Numbered from the stretch's first letter, positions 5,995 to 14,943 are shown. The stretch: DNA of 18,976 nucleotides from an uncultured Sneathia sp. (GCA_902494065.1 CABURZ010000018.1:1-18976), one strand, 5' to 3'. The notes: generated from the sequence alone by a model not told the origin. Made by a program: numbers and translations.

Positions 5995-6847
5995 TACAAT
6001 GTTATTTGCAAACCCTATGTATGTAAAAAATGAAAATATTATAAATGATAAATATGCAAGTTCTTCATTTAATGAAGATTTAGATAAGTTTATAATAAAC
6101 TCAAAAAATGCGGGTGGCAAGTATTTAGATTCTAAATTAAAAAGAGCAAGCCTTATAAAAATAGATGATGTTGTACATGTTAAAGCTGATTATGATGTTA
6201 GCGTACAGTATATTTATAAAAATGCGAAAATGATAGCTGTAAAAAAAATTAGCTTATTACATCCTATTATTATAGATGACAATAAGTTTATATTACCTAA
6301 CATAAAAGAATATTTGGAATTTACAAGAATAATACCTGAAAGTGAAGACTATGATTTTATAAAAATTCGTGATATAGATACTACTAGAAAATTGGATGAT
6401 GAAGTATTATTTAAATTTGGACAAACAGTAGAGCAAGCTTTAAAAGAATTTAATAAAACTATTGAAAATGAAGATATAAAATCAGAGGAAGAGTTAAAAT
6501 ATTTTCCTTATATAGAGTTCGATGATATGGGGTATGCGTATATAAAAGGGACAAAAGAAAAATTAACTTCTGAAATGAATCCTATAATAATATATGATCC
6601 TATTGAAAATGTTTCCATAGTCGAATATGTTGATTTTATAGACGGTAGATTTATATCAAGAGTTACAAAAATAAAAAATGGTAAAAATTTAAATTTAGAA
6701 GATCTTGCTACTAAAAATGGAAGTGAATATATTAAACATTTAATAAGTGATAAAGTTAAATTAGGAGTTAGATATTTAGATGAGCGTACTATTGCAGAAT
6801 TAGTTTTTAAAGATGGTAAAATGGTTGATTGTAAAATATTACCTTAA
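5957..6847 (+). CDS. Exported protein of unknown function
   Basis: I do not recognise this 296-residue protein. It begins with a classical signal peptide (MQR followed by a hydrophobic run to about residue 18, 'STMLFA', likely cleaved before NPMYVKN), with no lipobox Cys. It is therefore predicted to be periplasmic or secreted. The mature part is charged and rich in Ile, Asp, Glu and Lys, with alternating strand-like segments and no Cys cluster. The late motif 'DGRFISRVTKIKNGK' near residues 229-243 resembles a beta-hairpin repeat unit but is not clearly repeated. The start lies 38 bases inside the DUF4125 gene with only a modest ribosome-binding site (TTAGAAG). The ATG is chosen because it gives the complete signal peptide. 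The stop codon lies inside the following terminator. Confidence 0.75.
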   Translation: MQRILLVLVTIISTMLFANPMYVKNENIINDKYASSSFNEDLDKFIINSKNAGGKYLDSKLKRASLIKIDDVVHVKADYDVSVQYIYKNAKMIAVKKISLLHPIIIDDNKFILPNIKEYLEFTRIIPESEDYDFIKIRDIDTTRKLDDEVLFKFGQTVEQALKEFNKTIENEDIKSEEELKYFPYIEFDDMGYAYIKGTKEKLTSEMNPIIIYDPIENVSIVEYVDFIDGRFISRVTKIKNGKNLNLEDLATKNGSEYIKHLISDKVKLGVRYLDERTIAELVFKDGKMVDCKILP

Positions 6848-6876
6848 AAATGGGCATTTGCTCATTTTTATTTTAT
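6846..6876 (+). terminator. Intrinsic terminator before prfA
   Basis: AAAAATGGGC (6846-6855) pairs with GCTCATTTTT (6860-6869), with one G-T wobble, across an ATTT loop. A T-rich run follows. The stop codon of the exported-protein gene is part of the stem. It separates that gene from the prfA operon. Confidence 0.85.
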
Positions 6877-6891
6877 TTTTATTCTGTTTAT

Positions 6892-6899
6892 GGTATAAT
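6892..6899 (+). promoter_or_regulatory. Extended -10 promoter of the prfA-secA operon
   Basis: TGGTATAAT (6891/6892-6899) is a perfect -10 with the TG extension. The position 17 bases upstream (6871-6876) is TTTTAT, a poor -35. The predicted start is near 6906, leaving about 29 bases before the prfA ATG with AGAAAGGA as its ribosome-binding site. Confidence 0.75.
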
Positions 6900-6934
6900 G
6901 AAGCTATAAATTTGAAATTTTAGAAAGGAAAAAT

Positions 6935-8011
6935 ATGTTTGCAAAATTAGAAGATGTTGTAAAAAAATATAATGAGTTAAATAAATTATTGATGGATCCA
7001 AAAATTATAGAAGATCCTAAAAAATTAATGGAATACAATAAAGCTATAAATGCAATAAGTGATATTGTTGAAAAATATAAAGAGTATAAGGCAAAATCTG
7101 GAGAATTAGATAGCTTAAAGCAAGAAATTAAAGAAGAAAAAGATCATGAAATGAAAGAAATCATGCAAGAAGAGATACAAAATTTAGAAGAAAGTATTCC
7201 AGAAATTGAATCTGAATTAAAAATATTACTTCTACCCAAAGATCCTAACGATGAAAAAAATGTTATAGTAGAAATAAGAGCTGCAGCTGGAGGAGATGAA
7301 GCAGCACTTTTTGCGTCTGATATTTTTAGAATGTTTACAAGATATGCTGAGCGTAAAAGATGGAAAACTGAAGTTTTAGATAAAAATGAGACTGGTGTTG
7401 GAGGATTAAAAGAAATAACATTTATGATTAAAGGGCATGGAGCATATTCAAGATTAAAGTTTGAAAGTGGAGTGCACAGGGTACAAAGAGTTCCAGATAC
7501 AGAATCTTCAGGAAGAATACATACATCAACAATAACAGTTGCAGTATTACCAGAAGTTGAAGATATAACACAAGTAGAGATTAACCCGAGTGATTTAATC
7601 ATAGATACATATAGATCATCAGGTGCTGGTGGACAACATGTTAATACAACAGATTCAGCAGTTCGTATTACTCATAAACCGACAGGTATAGTTGTAACTT
7701 CTCAAGATGGAAGATCACAAATAAAAAACAAAGAAGCAGCGATGAAAGTATTAGCTTCAAAATTATTTGAATTAGAAACAGAAGCACAAAGAAAAGAAAT
7801 TGAAACTCAAAGAAGATCTCAAGTTGGAATGGGAGATAGATCTGAAAAGATTAGAACATACAATTTTCCACAAGGAAGAGTAACTGATCATAGAATTAAA
7901 TTAACTATACATAGATTAGAAAGTTTTTTAGATGGAGATTTAGATGAAATGATAGATGCTCTTATTGCATATAATCAAGCTGAATTATTGCAAAACGTTG
8001 GAGATGAATAA
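6935..8011 (+). CDS. prfA: Peptide chain release factor 1
   Basis: RF1, 358 residues and of normal length, recognises UAA and UAG in the ribosomal A site and triggers release of the finished protein. The layout is an N-terminal coiled-coil domain (1-105), a PCRF region with IRAAAGGDEAALFA (114-127), the codon-recognition tripeptide P-D-T at 187-189 in HRVQRVPDTES (the RF1 P-x-T class, not the SPF of RF2), and the peptidyl-transfer GGQ at 232-234 in SSGAGGQHVN. The C-terminal helix ends YNQAELLQ. The first gene after a promoter, it overlaps the next gene, prmC, by one base (TAATG). PrmC methylates the Gln of this GGQ motif, so enzyme and substrate are co-expressed. Confidence 0.98.
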   Translation: MFAKLEDVVKKYNELNKLLMDPKIIEDPKKLMEYNKAINAISDIVEKYKEYKAKSGELDSLKQEIKEEKDHEMKEIMQEEIQNLEESIPEIESELKILLLPKDPNDEKNVIVEIRAAAGGDEAALFASDIFRMFTRYAERKRWKTEVLDKNETGVGGLKEITFMIKGHGAYSRLKFESGVHRVQRVPDTESSGRIHTSTITVAVLPEVEDITQVEINPSDLIIDTYRSSGAGGQHVNTTDSAVRITHKPTGIVVTSQDGRSQIKNKEAAMKVLASKLFELETEAQRKEIETQRRSQVGMGDRSEKIRTYNFPQGRVTDHRIKLTIHRLESFLDGDLDEMIDALIAYNQAELLQNVGDE

Positions 8012-9081
8012 TGCAGACATTAATTGATTTTTTGAAAAAAACACAAGAATTTTTTTCAAAAAAAGGAATTAAAAATGCAAGGGTAGAAGCGGAAAAAATT
8101 TTTTCAAAAGCCTTAGATATGGATAGAATTATGTTATATGCAAATTATGACAGGCATTTATCTTTGCAGGAAATAGAAAGTATAAAAAAAGAACTAAAAA
8201 ATACGGACAAAAATTTGTCAAATACTATAAAAGATTTACTAGAATCATCTATTAAATATTTAAAAAAACACTCTATAGATGAAGCGACCTTGATAGCAGA
8301 ATTAATATTTTCTAATGTTTTAAACGTAGATAGAATGTTACTTTTTATGCAGTATAATAAGGAAATTAAAGAAGAAAAAAAAGAAAAAATAAGAGAATAT
8401 TTAAAAAAAATTGCTATTGATAAATTACCATATCAATATTTGATAAATTGTCAAAGTTTTTATGGGAGAGATTTTTACGTAGATAAAAGAGTATTGATAC
8501 CTAGGTATGATACGGAATGTTTAGTAGAAAATGTTTTAAAAAAAATAGATGATAATGCATTAGTGTTGGATATAGGTACAGGATCAGGAGCAATTGCAAT
8601 TACACTTTCTCTTGAAAAACCAAAAGTAAAGGTGTTGGGGATAGATATTAGCAAAAAAGCTATTGATATTGCAAATAAGAACAAAAAAATATTAGGTGCA
8701 ACAAATGTAAAATTTATAGAATCGGATTTATTTTCTAATATAGAATTTAAAAATTTTGATGTTATTGTTTCAAATCCTCCATATATTTCCAATGATGAAA
8801 TTAAACTAGTGGGGGATAGCACATATATACATGAGCCACATTTAGCGTTATTTGCACAATCAAATGGATTATACTTTTATTATGAAATATCTAAAAAAGC
8901 AAGAGAATTTCTAAGTGATGGAGGAATACTTGCGTTTGAAATAGGATATAAACAAAAAGAACAAGTTATAAAAATTTTAAAAGATTTTTCTTATGAAAAC
9001 ATAGAAGTATTTAAGGATCTTAATGGAAATGATAGGGTAGTAATTTGTAGAATGCCTAGAAAGGAAAATAATGGATATTGA
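8011..9081 (+). CDS. prmC: Release factor glutamine methyltransferase with duplicated N-terminal domain
   Basis: PrmC/HemK methylates the Gln of the GGQ motif in release factors, using S-adenosylmethionine. The catalytic half is complete: LPYQYL (139-144), VLIPRYDTE (161-169, with Tyr where Pro is usual), SAM motif VLDIGTGSGAIA (185-196) and SNPPYIS (254-260), the side-chain amide-binding site. At 356 residues it is about 70-80 longer than usual. The extra length is a second copy of the N-terminal helical release-factor-binding domain: residues 4-64 and 73-133 align without gaps, about 19 of 61 identical by eye, sharing 'AE.IFS..L..DR..L'. It is coupled to prfA by TAATG and overlaps queA by 11 bases. 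Confidence 0.95.
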   Translation: MQTLIDFLKKTQEFFSKKGIKNARVEAEKIFSKALDMDRIMLYANYDRHLSLQEIESIKKELKNTDKNLSNTIKDLLESSIKYLKKHSIDEATLIAELIFSNVLNVDRMLLFMQYNKEIKEEKKEKIREYLKKIAIDKLPYQYLINCQSFYGRDFYVDKRVLIPRYDTECLVENVLKKIDDNALVLDIGTGSGAIAITLSLEKPKVKVLGIDISKKAIDIANKNKKILGATNVKFIESDLFSNIEFKNFDVIVSNPPYISNDEIKLVGDSTYIHEPHLALFAQSNGLYFYYEISKKAREFLSDGGILAFEIGYKQKEQVIKILKDFSYENIEVFKDLNGNDRVVICRMPRKENNGY

Positions 9082-10102
9082 AAGTTATGATTTCTATTTA
9101 CCAAAAGAATTGATAGCACAACATGGAGCAGAACCTAGAGATCATTCAAGATTATTAGCAATAAATAGAAATACTGGTAAAATTGAACATAAACATTTTT
9201 ATAATATAATAGACTATTTGCATAAAGGTGATGTTTTAGTTATAAATAGAACTAAAGTTATACCGGCTAGACTAATCGGTCACAAAGAAAATGGAGTAGT
9301 TATTGAGTGTTTACTTTTAAAAAGATTAAGTTTAAATACGTGGGAGGTATTATTAAAACCTGCAAAAAGATTAAAGGTTGGTGATACATTAACCTTTTTA
9401 AAAGACAAACTATCATTAAAATTACTTGAAATAAAAGAAGATGGAAATAGAATAGTTGAATTTATATATAACGGTGTATTTGAAGAAATATTAGATGAAT
9501 TAGGTGAATTGCCTCTACCACCATATATTACAGAAAAATTGTTGGATAAGGACAGATACCAAACAGTGTATGCTAAAAGTGGAGAGTCTGTAGCAGCCCC
9601 AACAGCAGGTTTACATTTTACTAAAGAATTAATAGAGCGTATAAAAGAAAAAGGCGTTATATTTGCTGAAATTTATTTGACAGTTGGATTAGGCACATTT
9701 AGACCAGTAAAATGTAAAAATATTGAAGATCACATTATGCATACTGAAAGTTATGAAGTACCAGTTGAAACAGCCAAAATAGTAAATCTTGCAAAAAAAG
9801 AAGGTAGACGTGTAATAGCAGTTGGAACAACTTCTATTAGGACACTAGAGTCATCGTTAAATGATAAAAACGAACTGATTGCTCAAAAAAGTGAAACAGG
9901 AATATTTATATATGGTGACTACAAATTTAAAATGGTTGATGCAATAATAACTAATTTTCATTTACCTAAATCAACTCTTGTTATGCTAATTTCTTCTTTT
10001 TTAGGAAAAGACAAACTATTTCATGCTTATGAGGTGGCAGTTAAAGAAAAATATAGATTTTTTAGTTTAGGAGACGCAATGTTTATAGGAGATAATGTAT
10101 GA
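9071..10102 (+). CDS. queA: S-adenosylmethionine:tRNA ribosyltransferase-isomerase
   Basis: QueA transfers and isomerises the ribosyl part of S-adenosylmethionine onto preQ1 in tRNA, giving epoxyqueuosine at wobble position 34 of Asp, Asn, His and Tyr tRNAs. Its 343 residues match the family length. Visible signatures are YDFYLPKELIAQ (6-17), RDHSRLL (23-29), VINRTKVIPARL (57-68), LPLPPYI (147-153), VAAPTAGLHFT (174-184) and YLTVGLGTFRPV (202-213). The start is set by AGAAAGGA seven bases ahead. It overlaps prmC by 11 bases and the next gene by four (ATGA). No tgt or preQ1-synthesis gene lies in this window. Confidence 0.97.
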   Translation: MDIESYDFYLPKELIAQHGAEPRDHSRLLAINRNTGKIEHKHFYNIIDYLHKGDVLVINRTKVIPARLIGHKENGVVIECLLLKRLSLNTWEVLLKPAKRLKVGDTLTFLKDKLSLKLLEIKEDGNRIVEFIYNGVFEEILDELGELPLPPYITEKLLDKDRYQTVYAKSGESVAAPTAGLHFTKELIERIKEKGVIFAEIYLTVGLGTFRPVKCKNIEDHIMHTESYEVPVETAKIVNLAKKEGRRVIAVGTTSIRTLESSLNDKNELIAQKSETGIFIYGDYKFKMVDAIITNFHLPKSTLVMLISSFLGKDKLFHAYEVAVKEKYRFFSLGDAMFIGDNV

Positions 10103-10653
10103 GAATAACATCGGGGAAATTAAAAAATAGAATAATTTTATCAAAAGAAGGAAGAGATACAAGACCTACATTAGAGAGAATAAAAGAATCAATATTTAGT
10201 ATATTATATGATAAAATTATAGATGCAAAATTTTTGGACCTTTATTCAGGTACGGGTAATATGAGTTTTGAAGCATTGTCTAGAGGAGCAAGTTATGCCA
10301 TAATGATAGAAAAAGATGTAAGTGCACTAAATGTTATAATAGACAATGTACAAAGATTAGATTTAAGCAATAAATGTAGAGCGTATAAAAACGATGTATT
10401 ACGTGCAATTGAAATATTAAAAAATAAAAACGAAAAATTTAACATAATTTTTATGGATCCACCTTATAGAGAAAATTTAACAGTAAAAACTTTAATGCAT
10501 TTATCTAAATATGATATTTTAGAACAAGATGGAATAATAATCTGTGAGCATGGAAGATATGAAAATTTAGAAAATACTATAGGTAATTTTATTAAATATG
10601 ATGAAAGAGAGTATAATAAAAAAATAGTAACATTTTATGTGAGGGGAAATTAA
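10099..10653 (+). CDS. rsmD: 16S rRNA (guanine(966)-N2)-methyltransferase
   Basis: RsmD methylates N2 of G966 (E. coli numbering) in helix 31 of 16S rRNA in assembled 30S particles. The 184 residues match the usual size. Signatures: N-terminal RITSGKLKNR (2-11), TRPTLERIKESIFSIL (21-36), the SAM-binding FLDLYSGTGNMSFEALSRGA (45-64), EKD (71-73), and the catalytic MDPPY (119-123), typical of N-methyltransferases. The gene is embedded in the operon by ATGA upstream and TAATG downstream overlaps. In many Clostridia-like genomes rsmD precedes coaD; here it precedes xseB instead. Confidence 0.95.
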   Translation: MRITSGKLKNRIILSKEGRDTRPTLERIKESIFSILYDKIIDAKFLDLYSGTGNMSFEALSRGASYAIMIEKDVSALNVIIDNVQRLDLSNKCRAYKNDVLRAIEILKNKNEKFNIIFMDPPYRENLTVKTLMHLSKYDILEQDGIIICEHGRYENLENTIGNFIKYDEREYNKKIVTFYVRGN

Positions 10654-10877
10654 TGGCAAAAAAAGAAAATTTTGAAGAAAAGATAAAAAAATTAAATGAA
10701 AATATTAAAGTATTAGAAGACAACAATATTTCTCTTGATGAATCTATAAAAATTTATGAAGAAAGCCAAAAATTAATAAAAGAAGCTACTAAAATATTAG
10801 ATGAAGCAGATGGAAAGGTTAGAAAGATTGTTGAAACAATAGATTCATATAAATTAGAAGAGTTTGAGGAAAAATGA
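10653..10877 (+). CDS. xseB: Exodeoxyribonuclease VII small subunit
   Basis: A 74-residue, almost entirely helical protein. XseB binds the XseA large subunit as an elongated coiled coil to form exonuclease VII, which degrades single-stranded DNA. Diagnostic features are the 'FEEKIKKLNENIKVLEDNNISLDESIKIYEE' pattern (residues 7-37), matching the family's 'fE....eLe.Iv..LE.g..sLeeal..ye.G', then a second helix with K-I-L-D-E-A-D-G-K-V. The usual Gly after 'YE' is Ser here. xseA is not in the window. The start overlaps the rsmD stop by one base, and the stop overlaps the next start (ATGATG region). The xseB-ispA order is the common bacterial arrangement. Confidence 0.93.
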   Translation: MAKKENFEEKIKKLNENIKVLEDNNISLDESIKIYEESQKLIKEATKILDEADGKVRKIVETIDSYKLEEFEEK

Positions 10878-11659
10878 TGAATGAAGCTTTTGAGAAAAGA
10901 TTAAATGATGTAATAGAAAAATACTCTAATAATACAAAACTTTACGAAGCATTTAAATATTCATTAACTGTTGGAGGTAAAAGGTTAAGACCACTTTTAT
11001 GTTTAAGTGTTGCAAATAGTATAAGTGAAGATTATACAAAAGTATTAGATTTAGCTGTTGCTATAGAATTTATACATAATTATTCATTAGTTCACGATGA
11101 CTTGCCAGGTATGGATAATGATAAATATAGAAGATCAAATTTAACAACACATGCAAAATTTGGTGAATATGTTGGGATCTTAACTGGTGATGCACTATTA
11201 ACAGAAGCTTTTAGTATTATAGCAAAATCAAACTTAAATAATAAAGATAAAATTATAGAATTTTTATGTGATAGCATAGGTATGAGAGGAATGATATATG
11301 GTCAGTACTTAGATATGCTATATGAGAATAAAAAAGTTGATGAAAAAACTTTAAAACTTATACATAAAAATAAAACTGGAGCATTAATAAGGGCAAGTAT
11401 AATATGTCCGCTATTACATTTTAATAAATATGATGAAAAATATGAAGAAATTTCTTGTTTACTAGGATACATTTATCAGTTGCAAGATGACATATTTGAT
11501 AGCATTGATAAAGAAGATAAGTCGAATTACGTAAATGTTATAGGATTAGAGAAAACAAAAGCATACTTAAATGAATATGTAGATAAAATAAAAAAACTTT
11601 TACCTAAAGAAACTAGTTTTGAAAGATTAGTTTTAAAAATTATTGAAAGGAAAAAATAA
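10874..11659 (+). CDS. ispA: Polyprenyl (farnesyl/geranylgeranyl) diphosphate synthase
   Basis: A short-chain trans-prenyltransferase that condenses isopentenyl diphosphate with allylic diphosphates to feed undecaprenyl phosphate and quinone synthesis. Motifs: GGKRLRP (34-40, diphosphate binding), the first Asp-rich motif HDDLPGMDND (74-83), and the second QDDIFD (204-209). At 261 residues it is about 30 shorter than typical IspA. The gap lies after the second motif, where the usual 'G...GK..GkD...gK' loop is reduced to SIDKEDKSNY, and near the C-terminus. All Asp ligands remain, so activity is plausible. Chain length cannot be told safely. Two adjacent ATGs (10874, 10877) are possible starts; the first gives the four-base overlap with xseB. 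The next gene begins immediately after the stop. Confidence 0.88.
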   Translation: MMNEAFEKRLNDVIEKYSNNTKLYEAFKYSLTVGGKRLRPLLCLSVANSISEDYTKVLDLAVAIEFIHNYSLVHDDLPGMDNDKYRRSNLTTHAKFGEYVGILTGDALLTEAFSIIAKSNLNNKDKIIEFLCDSIGMRGMIYGQYLDMLYENKKVDEKTLKLIHKNKTGALIRASIICPLLHFNKYDEKYEEISCLLGYIYQLQDDIFDSIDKEDKSNYVNVIGLEKTKAYLNEYVDKIKKLLPKETSFERLVLKIIERKK

Positions 11660-12367
11660 ATGAAATATATTGAGTTTGAACCTTTTAAAAAATTTGGATA
11701 TATAGCATTGCAAACTACAAAAGATGCTAAAAATATGAAAGAAAAAGAAAATTTGTTGAGTATATTAAAAACTTGCGAATTAAATGATAAATATGTTTGT
11801 GGAAAGCAAACACATAGTACTAATATAGCTTGTATATATAAAAATAAAAAGTATACTGAAAATTTATCAGAGATAGATGGATATATTTCAAATGATACTT
11901 CATACACACTTGTCACATATTATGCAGATTGTCTTCCAATTTTTTTGCTAGATCCTATAAAAAATGTATTTGGAGTTCTACATGGAGGATGGCGTGGAAG
12001 TGCAAATAAAATTTTAGAGAAAGCTATCAAATTAATGGTTGAAAATTATTCTTGTAACATTTCTAATATATTAGTGTGTTTTGGTATAGGTATAAGTTGC
12101 AAAAATTATGAAATAAAGGAAGACACTGTACAAAAATTAAAAACTTTACTTGATTTTAATAATATGGTAGTATATAGAGATGGTAAAATCTATTTAGACA
12201 ATATGCTTATGAATAAACAAATAGCACTAAATAGTGGGATTTTAGAAGAAAATATATTTGAGAATAATTATTGTACATTTGAAGGTAATTTTTATTCTTA
12301 TAGAAAAAATAAAACAGAAAATAGAATGGCAGCCATAATTTCAAAAAAAAAGGGGGATAAATGTTAG
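11660..12367 (+). CDS. pgeF: YfiH/PgeF family purine-nucleoside phosphorylase / peptidoglycan-editing factor (laccase-domain fold)
   Basis: A 235-residue protein of the Cu-oxidase_4 (YfiH, PgeF, LACC1-like) family. Members have purine-nucleoside phosphorylase and adenosine deaminase activity in vitro, and in E. coli PgeF prevents misincorporation during peptidoglycan synthesis. The three metal/active-site positions are visible: His52 in KQTHS, Cys91 in YYADCLP and His108 in VLHGGWRGS; a later FGIGISCKNYE matches the 'GP.I....YEV' segment. No signal peptide is seen. The ATG abuts the preceding stop. The 3' end overlaps secA by seven bases, which places the secA ribosome-binding site (AGGGGG) inside this gene. 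Confidence 0.9.
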   Translation: MKYIEFEPFKKFGYIALQTTKDAKNMKEKENLLSILKTCELNDKYVCGKQTHSTNIACIYKNKKYTENLSEIDGYISNDTSYTLVTYYADCLPIFLLDPIKNVFGVLHGGWRGSANKILEKAIKLMVENYSCNISNILVCFGIGISCKNYEIKEDTVQKLKTLLDFNNMVVYRDGKIYLDNMLMNKQIALNSGILEENIFENNYCTFEGNFYSYRKNKTENRMAAIISKKKGDKC

Positions 12368-14904
12368 AAGGAGTATTTAATAAATTATTTGGAATGACAG
12401 ATGAAAAAATAATTAAAAAAATGCGAAAAAAAGTAGCAAAAATCAATGAAATTGAAAAAGATTACATAAATTTAACAAATGAGCAATTAAAAGATAAGAC
12501 AAATGAATTTAAAAAGAGATTGTCTGAAGGAGAAACTTTAGATGATATTTTAGTTGAAGCATTTGCTACAGTAAGAGAAACTGCAAAAAGAGTTTTAGGA
12601 ATGAGAGCTTATGACGTTCAATTAATAGGTGGTATGATTTTGCATGAAGGAAAAATTGCAGAAATGAAAACAGGTGAAGGTAAAACTTTGATGTCATCAT
12701 TTCCTGTATATTTAAATGCATTGACTGGTAAAGGTGTACATGTTGTAACTGTTAATGATTATCTTGCAAAAAGAGATAGAGATACTATGGGTGCGATATA
12801 TTCATTTTTAGGATTAACTTCTGGAGTAATAATCGCAAATATGGATAACGATAAAAGAAAATTAGCATATGACTCTGATATAACTTATGGAACAAACAAT
12901 GAATTTGGATTTGATTATTTAAGAGACAATATGGTTCATGAAGCACAAGAAAAAGTTCAAAGAGAGTTTAATTATGCTATAGTAGATGAAGTAGATTCAA
13001 TTTTAATTGATGAAGCAAGAACTCCTTTAATTATATCAGGTGCTGCTGAAGAAACTACTGAATGGTATGACACTTTTGCAACTGTTGCAACAAAACTTAA
13101 AAGAAGTTATAAAACTGAAAAAATTAAAGACAAAAAAAATACAGTAATACCTGATGAAGATTGGGAAGATTATGAAGTAGATGAAAAGGCAAGAACAGTT
13201 ACAATTACAGATAAAGGTATAAAAAATGTTGAAAAAATATTGGGTATACCTAACTTATATGCTCCAGATTATGTTGAATTAACACATTTTTTATCACAAT
13301 CGCTAAAAGCAAAAGAATTATTTAAACGTGATAAAGACTATATTATAAACCAAAAAGGTGAGGTAATAATAGTAGATGAGCATACAGGAAGACTTATGGA
13401 TGGACGTAGATATTCTGATGGACTACATCAAGCAATAGAAGCAAAAGAACATTTAAAAGTAGCAGGTGAAAATCAAACACTAGCAACTGTAACACTTCAA
13501 AATTATTTTAGAATGTATGATAAATTATCAGGTATGACAGGTACAGCTAAGACAGAAGAAGAAGAATTTAGACAAATATATGATTTGAAAGTAGTAGTTG
13601 TTCCAACAAATAAACCAGTAATAAGAAAAGATTTACCAGATGTAATATATCAAACAAAAAAAGCAAAATATAAAGCAGTGGTTAACAAAATTGTAGAGTT
13701 ATTTGAAAAAGGTCAACCAGTTTTAGTTGGTACTGCAACAATAGCACATTCAGAAGAATTGTCAAGACTTTTAACTAAAGCGAAAATACCTCATGAAGTT
13801 TTAAATGCAAAATATCATGAAAGAGAAGCTGAAATTGTTTCTCAAGCAGGAAGATTTAAATCAGTAACAATAGCAACAAACATGGCAGGACGTGGAACGG
13901 ACATAAAATTAGGTGGTGATCCAGATTCATTAGCTGCAAAAGTATTTGAAAGAGGAACACCTGAATACATAGAAGCACTTTCAATGTATGAAAAAGAATG
14001 TGAAGAAAATAAGAAAAAAGTTTTAGAAGCAGGTGGATTATTCATACTTGGAACTGAAAGACATGAAAGTAGAAGAATTGACAACCAATTAAGAGGACGT
14101 GCAGGACGTCAAGGAGATCCTGGTTGTTCTGAATTTTATTTATCATTAGATGATGAGCTTATGAGACTATTTGGTGGAGATAGAATTAAAAAGATTATGT
14201 CTGTTATAAAACTAGGAGAAGATGAAGAAATTAGATCTAAGCAATTATCAAAAGCAGTTGAAAATGCACAAAAACGTGTTGAAAGTAGAAATTTTGCTAC
14301 AAGAAAGAGTTTGATTGAATTTGATGACGTTAACAATAAACAAAGAGAAATAATTTATTCTCAAAGAGATAAGATCTTAAACAATGAAAATTTAAGAGAA
14401 TTAATATTAGACATGCTATATGATAATATAGGTGATTTAATCGATGAAGCCCAAGATGATAAAGAATCATTAATAGACAAATTACATAATGTATATAATT
14501 ATGATCCAACATTTGATTTAAATATTAATAATGAAGAATTATTAAACAAAATATATGATGATCTTGAAAAAGTATATTCATCAAAAATTGAATTATTTGG
14601 TGATGAATATTTCAAAAAAATTGAAAAATATATAATGCTTGAAGTGTTAGATAGCAAGTGGAGAGATAATCTAAAAAATCTCGCAGAATTAAGAGAAGGT
14701 ATAAATTTACAATCTTATGGGCAAAAAAATCCTGTCAATGAATATAAAATAGTAAGTGCTGATGTATATAATGATATGATACAATCAATTAAGCGTGATA
14801 CTACATCATTTTTACTACGTATTAAACCTCAAGTACAAGAAGAAGCACCTAAGGAAGAAGAAGAGCAAGAATTTGTTTCAAGAAGAGAAAGAAGAAATAG
14901 ATAA
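12361..14904 (+). CDS. secA: Preprotein translocase ATPase SecA
   Basis: SecA, 847 residues, is the ATP-driven motor that pushes preproteins through SecYEG. Visible are the N-terminal helix with GVFNKLFGM, Walker A MKTGEGKT (102-109), Walker B DEVDSILIDEAR (209-220), the preprotein cross-linking domain about 225-370, GMTGTAKTEEEEF, the second nucleotide-binding fold with GRGTDIKLGG and GRAGRQGDPG, and the helical wing/scaffold to about residue 815. The tail is short and acidic-then-basic (EEEEQEFVSRRERRNR), without the C-terminal zinc-binding Cys/His cluster found in E. coli SecA, as in several other lineages. It is the last gene of the prfA operon, followed by a strong hairpin terminator. 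Confidence 0.98.
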   Translation: MLEGVFNKLFGMTDEKIIKKMRKKVAKINEIEKDYINLTNEQLKDKTNEFKKRLSEGETLDDILVEAFATVRETAKRVLGMRAYDVQLIGGMILHEGKIAEMKTGEGKTLMSSFPVYLNALTGKGVHVVTVNDYLAKRDRDTMGAIYSFLGLTSGVIIANMDNDKRKLAYDSDITYGTNNEFGFDYLRDNMVHEAQEKVQREFNYAIVDEVDSILIDEARTPLIISGAAEETTEWYDTFATVATKLKRSYKTEKIKDKKNTVIPDEDWEDYEVDEKARTVTITDKGIKNVEKILGIPNLYAPDYVELTHFLSQSLKAKELFKRDKDYIINQKGEVIIVDEHTGRLMDGRRYSDGLHQAIEAKEHLKVAGENQTLATVTLQNYFRMYDKLSGMTGTAKTEEEEFRQIYDLKVVVVPTNKPVIRKDLPDVIYQTKKAKYKAVVNKIVELFEKGQPVLVGTATIAHSEELSRLLTKAKIPHEVLNAKYHEREAEIVSQAGRFKSVTIATNMAGRGTDIKLGGDPDSLAAKVFERGTPEYIEALSMYEKECEENKKKVLEAGGLFILGTERHESRRIDNQLRGRAGRQGDPGCSEFYLSLDDELMRLFGGDRIKKIMSVIKLGEDEEIRSKQLSKAVENAQKRVESRNFATRKSLIEFDDVNNKQREIIYSQRDKILNNENLRELILDMLYDNIGDLIDEAQDDKESLIDKLHNVYNYDPTFDLNINNEELLNKIYDDLEKVYSSKIELFGDEYFKKIEKYIMLEVLDSKWRDNLKNLAELREGINLQSYGQKNPVNEYKIVSADVYNDMIQSIKRDTTSFLLRIKPQVQEEAPKEEEEQEFVSRRERRNR

Positions 14905-14925
14905 AAAGCACATATGTGCTTTTTT
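14903..14925 (+). terminator. Intrinsic terminator after secA
   Basis: AAAAAGCAC (14903-14911) pairs perfectly with GTGCTTTTT (14916-14924) across an ATAT loop, running into a six-T tract. It overlaps the end of the secA stop codon and closes the prfA-secA operon. Confidence 0.85.
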
Positions 14926-14943
14926 CTATAGAAAGGAAATGTA

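Noticed and set aside
7144..7602. 152-codon open frame on the minus strand inside prfA
   Set aside because: Entirely antisense to a clear release factor gene; composition (Ser, Ile, Leu rich) is that of a shadow frame and no ribosome-binding site was seen.
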